Shown here: positions 10,626 through 19,765 of the stretch, piece by piece
Layout: each line of letters begins with the position of its first letter
How positions within the stretch are numbered: the first letter of the stretch is position 1
Assembly: GCA_030847615.1 (NCBI GenBank)
Contig: JAUMIR010000001.1
Location: forward strand, 32,735,501 to 32,799,500
Direction of reading: 5' to 3'
Length of the DNA: 64,000 bases
Source of the DNA: Gambelia wislizenii
Taxonomy: Eukaryota > Chordata > Lepidosauria > Squamata > Crotaphytidae
Notes under the pieces: generated by a model
The model's input: only the letters and a program-made list of their open reading frames with translations
Database searches by the model: none
Told to the model about the DNA's origin: nothing
Program-made: the position numbers and the translations under genes

Positions 10626-11054
10626 AAGCCTCCAGGGCAAGTTCTAAATGTTTCCCTGACCTCCTGATCCTTGTTTATAAACAACAGATTCCAGGCATTC
10701 TCTTTGGAACCATACAGTTTCAAGGCAAAAATTAAGCCTAGTCATAAATATTCTTTCTTAAGCAACCAGAAGCTGGAAGTGGAAAAATGAGAGAGACCTT
10801 GGCTATGTGTGATACGACTATGGAGGAAAAAATCACTTTGGACCTAAGCTGTAGGCCACATTTCCCGAACATCTGGGAAAAACACACTGTCATGACATCC
10901 CTTAGGAACAGCAGAGTAATGCCATGTGGTTAAATTATCCATCATGATATTCTTCAACTCCAGAGGTTTAGGAATTAAATAAAACCACCCAGTTTTCACT
11001 TACCATTAACTTTGCTATGAAACGGTTTCACTCCATTCTCTTCTCCCCGTGCTG

Positions 11055-11571
11055 AGTTAACTGTTTAGACCAGTTTAGACGAGGGAATTTAGACGAGGGA
11101 ATTAGGGCCAGTTTAGACGAGGGAATTAGATGTGAATTGGGGTGCAGAAACGCCAATTCACAGCAGCTGTCATCTGTCTCAACTATTTATTTTTTTTTGG
11201 CAAGATTTGCTGGTGAGTGAAGTTCTCCGTGTTTCCTATTCACATGGAGGCATGCCAGTGAATCAAGATGGTGATCACGAGTGAATTATTCGCGGTTTTG
11301 TACTCCTCAGCTTGCCCTCACTAAGCAATATATTTTTTTAAAAAAATCTAACTCCAAGGTGCAGAAGAGTAATCTTCTGCTTAAATATTAAAACAACAAG
11401 GAAAGAAAGCCTGTTTCATCACCTCAGTACATGATTGCTATGGTGACAATCCAACATGGTGGTTCCATGATCTGCTGTCTTACCAAGCTCCACCCCCTGT
11501 GTGCGCCCACCCAATCAACTGTTCTCTTCAACTATACGATGCAATGTGATTCAGTTGTCCTAACAGACAAG
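11055..11571. mobile_element. Harbinger-like MITE, family A copy 2
   Basis: From 11103 the text GGGCCAGTTTAGACGAGG, preceded by TTA, corresponds to the family A left end. CAATTCACAGCAGCTGTCAT and TGGCAAGATT match copies 1 and 3, and the AT-rich stretch 11320-11385 matches 63920-63990. Immediately before it the terminal motif CAGTTTAGACGAGGGAATT is tandemly repeated (11060-11125). The right boundary near CTAACAGACAAGGG (about 11571) is uncertain. Confidence 0.5.
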
Positions 11572-12030
11572 GGTACGCATTTCCATTGGGTTTTTTAAAA
11601 AACTCGGGAAAAGTCCTAGAGGCTTTTGCCATGGACTTTCCCTGACTTTTGCTTCCCCCTCCCTCCGAAATGGACAGAATGCTGCAGGATCAAATTTGGA
11701 CATGTGAGATTCCCCGCGGATTCTTGAGCTTGTTTGGAGGTTTTAGCAGGGGAGCGCAGCTATCGTATACCCTTGACCTAAGAACGGTACACTCCTATCT
11801 GGGATGGTCGTCCTTTTCCACCGAGCGCGCAGCTTCGGGAGAAACACACATGGAGCGGTGAGGGAGGAAGGGGACACCTGCCTAGCTAGCCAGATCAGCC
11901 GAATCAACCCTTGCGATCAATGGAGTGACAGATGTCGCAGCCAGATTGCCCTCACATCCATTCCCCACAGATTCTAAGAGGGTTTTTTTTCACCATCTGG
12001 CCTACCTGAGTGTAAATTACTTTTACCTTT
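11572..12030. other. Unexplained CpG-bearing stretch
   Basis: Part of this (about 11690-11930) has more CpG than its surroundings, for example CCCCGCGGATTC, CCACCGAGCGCGCAGC and GATCAGCCGAATC. It has no match to the repeats I recognise here and no convincing reading frame; the 70-codon frame at 11649-11861 is unsupported. It may be the interior of an unrecognised DNA transposon or a small regulatory island. Confidence 0.3.
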
Positions 12031-12034
12031 TGTA

Positions 12035-12210
12035 CTCAGTTTGCAAAACTGAAGTAAGTGGAGGATAGCTGGGAAAGTAGAAAGAGGAGAGAGAAACTGG
12101 GACATTTCAAAATCTGCTGAAAAAGTTGGATGACAGTGATTGGATGTTGGATGATTGTATGACAATCAGGACTGTCCCTGCCAAATTGACACACGTGGAA
12201 GGTATGTGAT
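12035..12210 (-). repeat. Dispersed repeat, TGATTTGGCAGGGACAG family (reverse)
   Basis: The reverse complement of 6121-6300: GAAACTGGGACATTTCAAAA and CAGGACTGTCCCTGCCAAATT are the shared blocks, ending GGAAGGTATGTGATTCT. A third copy is at 30105-30238. Confidence 0.6.
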
Positions 12211-12214
12211 TCTA

Positions 12215-12360
12215 AGGCCAAATCCACACTATACAAATACTCCACTTTGAAACTGGATCATTTGCCATGTTTCCTTCCTATGGAATCCTGGGGTTTGTAG
12301 TTTCGTGAGACACCAGCACTCTTTGGCAGAGACGGCGAAAGACTTTGTAAAATGAAATTT
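12215..12360. repeat. Lizard foldback MITE (family L), partial
   Basis: Left half of the foldback family seen at 41259-41478: AAATCCACACTATACA, CCTATGGAATCCTGGGGTTT, GTAGTTTCGTGAGACACC and AGCACTCTTTGGCAGAG. The right half is missing. Confidence 0.65.
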
Positions 12361-12704
12361 TAGTGAGTGAGAATGAGTTGAGGGGCAAGGAGTCAGTGTT
12401 TTCTTGTAAGCTTTCCTTACAGATATCATTTCTTCTTTAGAACTTGTTACCAGTCTTTAGACATTCCTTGAAGTCAGTTCTCTATTTATCTGTTTTGAAA
12501 CTGCTAGATGTCCCTGGATTCAAAATCTTACCAAATCCCAAACATTGCCGATCTGAAAAACAGATGAAATTCGATTGCTTGATTTGGATAGATGCACTAT
12601 GTATTTCTCCACATAATGATGGGTATCTTGGTTTCACAGATTTGACTCTTTCTCCCACTCTCACAGCATATCTTCTAAAACATAACTCTCCAGGTAAGAC
12701 CTGG

Positions 12705-13240
12705 GCCCCATCTATATGAGGGAAGAAATGTAGTACCCTACAGTAATAGCAAGTCGTAGCTCGGTGGTTTGGTCCCCAGCAGCCCCCATAAGCTGCTCAT
12801 CCCAGATGACAGCAGAGGAATGGAGAAGAGGGCTCTTTCACCCTTTCCCCTCTTCCTCAGCCCCACGGGAGTGAGCAGCCAGGCGACAGAGAAATCAAGG
12901 AAGGGGGAAGATGGCTCTTTCACCCTCTTCTCCCTTCCTCAGCTCCACAGGCAGGCAGCTGGTGGAGAAACCAAGGAGGGGAGAAGAGGGCCTCTCTCAC
13001 CCTCTTCCCCCTTCCTTGGCCCCACGGGCGGCCAGGTGGGTGGGTGGATGGCAGAGAAACTGGATGAGCAGGCAGTGGCAGTGGAGGGGAGGAAACCAGG
13101 TGGGGAGGAAACCAGGGAAAGAAGAAGAAGAGGAGGAGAGAGCCTGACCCCCTTCTCTGCCCCCGACAGCTTTTGCAGCTTTTCCTGACGTTTTTGTTAA
13201 AATGTGGAGAAATGCACATTACCGCCCATTTGGACATCCG
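12705..13240. repeat. GA-rich minisatellite, possibly within a MITE
   Basis: Three to four units of about 75-90 bp (12815-13150), each with GGGGAAGATGGCTCTTTCACC, CTCTTC(T/C)CCCTTCCTC and CCCACGGG/AGCTCCACAGGCAGGC. The left border GGGCCCCATCTATATGAGGG resembles the family A terminus (GGGGCTTATCTATATGAGGC), so the array may lie in a related element; no right end is identified. A 139-codon open frame here is a repeat artefact. Confidence 0.6.
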
Positions 13241-13484
13241 ATTTGCAGCACAGTGCATTCGGGAAATAAAAAAACTGATTGGTTGGACGTGCACCTTTTT
13301 GGATTGCTAAGAGCAACCAAACAGTTTTTAAGGCGTCAGTAATCTGCCCAATCCAGTCCTGTATATTTTTGACCTGGTTTTGTGGAAGAGAATTACGGCA
13401 ACCCTACACATATGGATGTTCTTTTTTGCATACTGTGTTGGTTGGCATTTCCTCCCTCCCTCCCCAGTGCCCAAAGCCACCCAC

Positions 13485-13757
13485 TGATAAGCCCTAAAGC
13501 CACTCTGCAGGACCATTACATGCTTCACAGTGAGCATGCAGGCTCAGAGAAGTCTCTGGCTATGTCCCCTTAGCCACATGTGAAATGATGACATCAGTAC
13601 TGAGATCTGTCAGGGTCCTCCAGAGGTCTCAGTGCTGACTGTGACCATTTTGTGTCTGGCTATGGGGACATGGCCAACTGCTTCTCTGAGCCTGCCTGCT
13701 CACCGCAAAGCACAGAATGGCAGTGCAGGGTGGTTTTAGGGGCTTACCAGTAAGGCG
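13485..13757. mobile_element. Foldback MITE, family X
   Basis: Arms pair at several levels: GATAAGCCCTAAAGCCACTC with GTGGTTTTAGGGGCTTACC, GAGCATGCAGGCTCAGAGAA with TTCTCTGAGCCTGCCTGCTC, and GGCTATGTCCCC with GGGGACATGGCC. The central part (CCTCCAGAGGTCTCAG) resembles 25330-25490. Confidence 0.7.
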
Positions 13758-13938
13758 GGGGGCTCAACATAGTATAGGTCTGCATGGAGATATTTATGCT
13801 GAGGGGATGTAGGACTGAGGCCAAGAACTGGCTTGTTCTTCAACATTGGATAGGTGACAACATCTCCTATGTACTTCAGAGAATAAATCAGGAGGGGGAT
13901 CATGTGGCCCTTCGTTCCCTTCCCTTTCCCTCTCCTTC

Positions 13939-14093
13939 ATGCCAGTGAAATCAGCCAAGCTCATTCACCTGAGTTGCTGCTGGGGAAAGAAAACAGAGCA
14001 GATAAATAGACCCTTCATCCCCCTGGCTGATTTCACCAGCATGAACAAAAAATGGGGGAGGAAGATGAAGGGTCTATTTATCTGCTCTGTTTT
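13939..14093. repeat. Two interleaved inverted repeats (A-B-A'-B')
   Basis: A (13939-13956, ATGCCAGTGAAATCAGCC) is complementary to A' (14025-14042) with one mismatch. B (13990-14019) is a perfect 30-bp complement of B' (14064-14093). Since A' lies between B and B', the two hairpins cannot form as simple nested stems. Origin unknown; no coding potential. Confidence 0.9.
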
Positions 14094-14490
14094 AGTTATT
14101 GTTTTGCAGAGGAAAGTGTTAAGGTGGCAGAAACCTTGAGCTGGAGAGCCCAAACTGAGAGGGAGCAAGGGAAGGAGCCTCATAGGGTGGTCTGAAGCAC
14201 TCCTCTAAGTTCAGTGCATAGTTGTATATGTATATGTATCAGGAGACATTTAAGCTTCCTTCCCTTACTCATGATCACTCAGTGGGACATGACAGGGGAA
14301 GAGGATTGTGTGGTATGCTTATTTTGGGATGCTGTCACATTCACTGTGCATATACACAGTTGAAGCTCTAAGATTATACTCCATGCGATTGAGGAAGTGG
14401 TTTGAAATAATCAAGAACTCATGCAAAAATATATCTGGTAGACTTAAAGGTGCCATTAGAGTCTTTGATATTTATGAGGGTATTTTAAAC

Positions 14491-16356
14491 CAGCCTATTA
14501 GCTGTTTCTTTTCCCCCCCTCTTAATTATATTTTAAACACATAATATTACCATAAACATCACAATTTTTCTATTAACTAATTTCAAAAGTTAACATAAAT
14601 TCTTTACTATGATTCTTTTCAAGAATATTAATTCCCCCTCCCACCACAGTACTCCCCTTCACCGGAGCCATTATCCCTTACCTAATCTTTCCAGAATCTT
14701 AATTCTTCTCATGGAGGTAACCTCTCATCTTTTGTCTGTAATACTTTTTTAACAAATACTTTCCAAATTTTATTAAAATCACTTTCTTTCCAACTTCCTC
14801 TTCTTACTTTAATTCTACATGTTAACTTATCATCTATTGCCATTTTCCAAACTTCTTTATACCACTCTTCCACTTGTACATTTATTTGTATTTTCCAGTG
14901 TCTTGCTATAATTAATATTGCTGCCATTAATAAATTTGTTATTAAATTTTTTTCTGCTTGGTTCCCATTCTCTCCATTATAAATTGACATCAATGCTATA
15001 CTCGGTTTCCTTTCTATATTTATATTCAAAATATTCTCTATTTCTATAAAAAACATTTCCCAAAACTGCTGTACAAATTTACAATTCCACCACATATGCA
15101 TATATGTACCTATTTCTTGACAACCTCTCCAAAATATTTAGAGTTATTCTTGTTTATATTGTGCAATCTTGCTGGTGTCAAATACCATCTCCATATTATT
15201 TTATAGTAATTTTCTTTTTTCCACATTGATATATTTTTAGTTGTCTTTGTTTCCAAATCTTATCCCATTCGTGATCTCCAATTTTTTGTTTCAAATCTTC
15301 CTCCCATATTCTCCTCAAATATTCTCCTTTGTCTTTATTATCCTTATTTTTATCAATATTTTATATAATTCACTCGCAATACGTTTCAAACTTTAATTAT
15401 TATCTATATTTTCACCAAATTTTCAAACTTTGTAAACTCCCTTATTTCTTTATAATTCTTCTTCCAATTTTTAACCCATTGTTCTAAGTGTATGCAATTA
15501 AACCATGAAATTTTCATTCCATATGATTTCTGTCTTATACCTGCTTTCTTACTCATCCATCCTATCCATCCTTCTATTTTGTCTAGTCCTCTTTTCTTTC
15601 ATTCCTTTCCCATTTTTTCCTTCAAATTATTTGGGAATTTTTTTTCTATTATAACTGGTGTTAAAACTGAATCAATAGGCAAAAATTCTTTCTTATATTT
15701 ATAGCATATTTCCCATATATTGGGTTCTCAATTCCTTTAATTTCCTTTTTTGTAAAATTACAAAAAAATATGTTCCATATTCTTTTATCTATTCTCCCTA
15801 TATCTATCTCTAACTATTCTAAATCTCCCTGTCCTACAATTCCTTCTATAACATATCTTAATTGATTAGCTTCATAATATCCTTTTATATTGGGAAAGCA
15901 AGTCCTCCTTCCTTCTGTGATATATACCAAAATAATTTATTTAATCTTGTCCTTTTCCTTCCATTACAATAGTTATTCAACATATTTTGCCATTTTTTTC
16001 AGTTCTACTTCTGATATTTTTATTGGTAACATTCTAAACAAAAAAAAAAAACCTCTTATGTACCATTGAAAAGTATGTATATTTCCTTTCATCTCCCTTT
16101 ACCAATCTCTACATATCTTTCAACCCCTTTCTTTTTATTATTTTATTTAAATTTGTAATATTATCATATTTATCCCTTAATGCATGATTTGATTTATCTT
16201 TTATTCTTTCCATTTGCATATTAAAGTCTCCTGCTACAACAATATTTTGTTCTTGCATATTCTCCATTTCTTTAAATACTTTCTCATAAAATTCCTCCTG
16301 TTTTTCATTTGGAGCATATACATTCATTAGAACATATTCAGCCTGTTAGCTGTTTC
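14491..16356 (-). mobile_element. L1-like LINE with internal deletion and target duplications
   Basis: Flanked by an 18-bp duplication with one mismatch (14491-14508 and 16339-16356, CAGCCT(A/G)TTAGCTGTTTC). On the minus strand, 16327-16109 encodes an L1 endonuclease piece (NVYAPNEKQEEFYEKVF, IVVAGDFN). After YTYFSMVHK it jumps, around an A-run at 16037-16050, to the post-RT motif RMLPIKIS and then to C-terminal text (MHMWWNCKFVQQFW, 15101-14709). The whole reverse transcriptase is missing. The body is about 1.83 kb, 5' truncated and dead. Confidence 0.85.
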
Positions 16357-16469
16357 AAGTGTAAAAAAGCATGCATGCTCACTCGCTCGCGCACACATGC
16401 ATTTCTATATTGAAATATATATGTGAATTGAGGGCATGTACCTCTGGATTCTCTTTGGTGCATGGTTAT

Positions 16470-18030
16470 GAGAGCCAGTGTGGTGTAGTGATTTAGCATT
16501 GGACTATGACTCTGGAGACCAGGGTTTGAATCACTGCTCTGTCATGGAAACCCACTTGGTGACCTCTCCAGGTCCAGATGTACTTCATCCAAGGGTATTA
16601 AAAGAACAGGCAGAAATAATCTCAGAACCATTGTCAATAATCTTTGAGAGTTCCTGGAGAACAGGAGAGGTCCCAGCAGACTGGAAGAGGGCAAATGTTG
16701 TCCCCATCTTTTTTTAAAAAAAAAGGGGGAGGGAGAACCAAATAATTACTGCCCAGTCAGCCTGACATCAACACTAGGAAAAATTCTAGAGCAGATAATT
16801 AAACTGTAAGCACTTAGAAAGGAATGCAGTGATCACTAAAAGTCAACATGGATTTCTCAAAAACAAGTCATGCCAGACTAAACTCATCTTTTTGATAGAG
16901 TTACAAACTTTATAGATAAAGGGAATGCAGTGGATGTAGAGTATCTTGATTTCTGTAAGGCTTTTGACAAGGTTCCTCATGATATTCTTGCAAAAAAGTT
17001 AGTAACCTGTGGGCTAGACAATGCAACTGTTAGGTGGATCTATAATTGGTTGACTGACCGAACCCAAAGGGTAGTCACAAATGGCTCCTCTTCATCCTGG
17101 AGAGAAGTGACCAGTGGGATGCTACACGGTTCTGTCCTGGGCCCAGTGCTATTTGACATCTTTATCAATGACTTGGATGAGGGAATAGAGGGTATGCTTA
17201 TCAAGTTTGCAGATGACACAAAATTAGGAGGGGTAACTAATACCCCAGAGGACAGGGTCAGAATCCAAAATGACCTGAAGAAATTAGAAAGCTGGGCCAG
17301 TATTAACAAAATGAATTTCAACAGGGAGAAATGTAGGATGCTACACTTGGGCAGTAAAAATGGAAAGCACAGATATAGGATGGGTGACACCTGGCTTGAG
17401 GGCACTACATGCAAAAAGGATGGAGTCATGAGTCAGCAGTGTGATGCAGCAGCTAAAAAATCCAATGTGATTCTAGGATGCATTAATAGGAGTATAGTGT
17501 CTAGATCAAGGGAAGTAATAGTGCCACTCTATTCTGCTTTGGTCAGACCTCACCTGGAATACTGTGTCCAGTTCTGGGCACCACAGTTCAGGAAGGATAT
17601 TGAGAAGCTGGAACAAGTCCAAAAGAGGGCAACCAGGATGGTGGGTGGTCTGGAAGCCATGCCGTATGAGGAGCGGCTTAGGGTGCTGGGCATGTTTAGT
17701 CTGGAGAAAAGAAGGTTGAGAGGGGGACAGGATAGCCATGTTTAAATATTTGAAGGGATGTCATACTGAGGATGGGGCAAGCTTGTTTTATGCTGCTCCA
17801 GAGACTAGGACACGGAGTAATGGGTTCGGGAGTTGGACTGGATGGCCTTTGTGGTCTCTTCCAACTCTATGATTCTATGATCTTGGGCAAGCCACACTCT
17901 CTCGTCCTCAGAGGAAGGCAAAGGCAAACCCCCTCTGAACAAACCTTGCCAAGAAAACCCTGTGATAGGTTTGCCCTAGGGTTGCCATAAGTCAGAAATG
18001 ACTTGAAGGCACACAACAACAACAACAACA
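16470..18030 (+). mobile_element. Sauria SINE split by a CR1 insertion
   Basis: Left part 16470-16565 has the tRNA-type promoter (AGTGTGGTGTAGTGATTTAG, GGGTTTGAATC) and runs to TTGGTGACCT. Right part 17882-18030 resumes with TTGGGCAAGCC and ends with the Bov-B-like tail GTCAGAAATGACTTGAAGGC and ACAACAACA. The outside is bounded by a 14-bp duplication (16456-16469 and 18031-18044) with one mismatch. Pol III-type, non-coding. Confidence 0.93.
16566..17881 (+). mobile_element. CR1 LINE, 5'-truncated, RT domain present
   Basis: The open stretch 16930-17745 (271 codons) carries RT motifs: [30 protein letters not shown] (the usual PQGSVLGP changed to LHGSVLGP), the catalytic FADDTKLGG and the C-terminal [19 protein letters not shown]. 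Upstream, 16566-16720 holds HPRVLKEQAEIISEPLSIIF. The 3' end is the CR1 GATTCTATGAT. The frame is interrupted before 16930 and the N-terminal endonuclease is absent. Confidence 0.95.
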
Positions 18031-18177
18031 TGGTACATGGTTATTGGGGTGTTACACTTCAAAATTCACAACTGTATCAGTGCTAATATATAGACACAGT
18101 TGCCGCGAGAATCTCTTCGTTCCTCGTTTGAAACGTGGGAAAGATAGAAAACAAATGTAGATTTTAACATCATTGTA

Positions 18178-18183
18178 TTTATT
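18178..18183 (-). terminator. Candidate distal polyadenylation signal
   Basis: AATAAA on the minus strand (tttatt on plus) in ATTAGG/TATTT-rich context. It is the last such motif before the sequence changes to the Sauria SINE. If the low-transposon tract is PRKCE 3' UTR this is the natural distal end, with cleavage at about 18150-18165. Confidence 0.3.
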
Positions 18184-18334
18184 AGGTTCCGAAACAATAC
18201 ACATTCACATCCTTTAGAGTACAGTACATTTGGCACAGTAATAATGGCTACAATGAAATAACCCTAATGAATGGCAAGAGATTCAAATTACAACTGTAAG
18301 AAAAAATCTGTACAAAGAAAGCCTCACAATTAAA

Positions 18335-18465
18335 AACAAACAAACAAACAAAAAACCTCCCCACTCCTGTAGAACGGAATACAATTCATTTTTTTTTTTG
18401 CCAGAACTGTTCTGCACATAATGTCAAAAATAATTTTCTCTCTCACTTTTTAAAGCCTTAAAAAA

Positions 18466-18501
<36 letters not shown>

Positions 18502-18610
18502 CACATTATTTTTTACTGTAGGGGGAACATGCCTTCCCACCACTAAGTAATGTATATTTACCAAAAAACAAAACAAACAAACAAACAAAAACAGAGGAAG
18601 AGGAAAAAAA
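18335..18610. repeat. Low-complexity cluster: CAAA, poly-A, (GA)n
   Basis: AAACAAACAAAC runs at about 18338-18356 and 18565-18590, a poly-A near 18460-18473 and an uninterrupted GA run at 18474-18501. Read on the minus strand these are TTTG, poly-T and CT tracts. Confidence 0.9.
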
Positions 18611-18882
18611 ATATCTTGACTTCTTCCAATTTTTGCTTGTTTGGTCTTCTGCGCACCTTACAACCTCCCCCCTACCTGCAGGGGATAGGGAAAAAATCCT
18701 TATAGGAGAGGAAGAAACAGAATGGCTTGTTCGTTTTATATAAGTACAAGTTTTATTTTTCTTTTTTAAAGAAAACCTGCCAAATAGAAAATGACAATGA
18801 ATTTAATTCACTTGTGCTGCAGAAGGTTGCAGTGCTGCCCTATGCACAGTAGAATGCTTAAATTCCATTGGGCTTGAATCTA

Positions 18883-19110
18883 GGAGCCCATTCACACTAC
18901 AGAATTATTCTGCTATAATTGCACTTTAACTATCATGGTTCCATCCTGCGGCACTCTGGGAATTGTAGTTTGGTGAGACACTGGAGCGCTCTGACTGAGA
19001 ATCCTAAATGCCCTTCCCCAAACTGCCAATCCCAGGATTCCATGGGATAGAACCATGGCAATTAAAAGTAGAATGATAGCACTATAATTTATAGTGTGAG
19101 TTGGGCCCCT
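18883..19110. mobile_element. Lizard foldback MITE (family L)
   Basis: Left TAGGAGCCCATTCACACTAC pairs with right TAGTGTGAGTTGGGCCCC. Inside, GGGAATTGTAGTTTGGTGAG and CCCAGGATTCCATGG are the family landmarks, shared with 37893-38102, 38960-39172, 41259-41478 and 62022-62953. Confidence 0.8.
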
Positions 19111-19654
19111 TTGTGGGGGTACATGTCATACCACATACATATCCCAGGGTGGCCATGGATGCTGATACATTGGACCATTTCCATCAGTTTGGTCACACTT
19201 AGATGAAGATGTGCATCTTCTATGGCAACAGTGCACTGCCCAAGTTTGTTTATGTGCATGGACAGCTTTTGCTTGATGAAGGCAAAAGTTGCAGGTCTAC
19301 AGTTGCAATGCTTCTCCGTACTAAGTTTCAGCTTTTTCCTACTTAGCAACTCAAAGCAAAAAAATGGTGGTGGTGATGGTGGAGCATTTTGAATACAAAG
19401 GTTTGTTAAGAGATTTCTTTTCAGGCCAGGATGGCGAGATTAATACAAGTCCACAATTTTGCACCCAGCATCTTTGTGGAATGTACCTATTTCCTTTAAA
19501 AGAATTGCTAATCTCCATTTTGTAAAAAGGCCTCTTGCCCCATACAAACAGTAGCACACTTTACAGCAGTTCCTCCTTAGAGCCAATCTATGAGCAGCTA
19601 CAAAAGGCTACTTGTGTTACCCTCCCAAGCCGTCCTCCCCCATGGCAGGGGGAG

Positions 19655-19765
19655 GGAATCTGGGGTTGTCCAGTTGTTACTGGACACCAACTCCCATCAA
19701 GCCTGGGCCATAGGGCCAATAGACAAGCATGATGGGAGTAGCAGCCAAGCAATGCCTAGAAGGCC
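19655..19765. repeat. Foldback repeat, ACTCCCATCA family
   Basis: GTCCAGTTGTTACTGGACAC, CCAACTCCCATCAAGCCTGG and GCATGATGGGAGTAGCAG resemble the GGAGTTGTAGTCCA repeats seen at 10485, 33690 and 51830. Confidence 0.5.

Noticed and set aside
12769..13294. 139- and 124-codon frames
   Set aside because: Low-complexity GA/CT minisatellite; encoded text is repeat-driven.
16472..16565. tRNA-like sequence with A and B box resemblance
   Set aside because: It is the head of a Sauria SINE with target duplications, not a tRNA gene; no cloverleaf with an anticodon arm was found.
1..18000. Search for the EPAS1 gene, expected next to PRKCE by vertebrate synteny
   Set aside because: No bHLH-PAS coding text is seen; if present it lies beyond the left edge.
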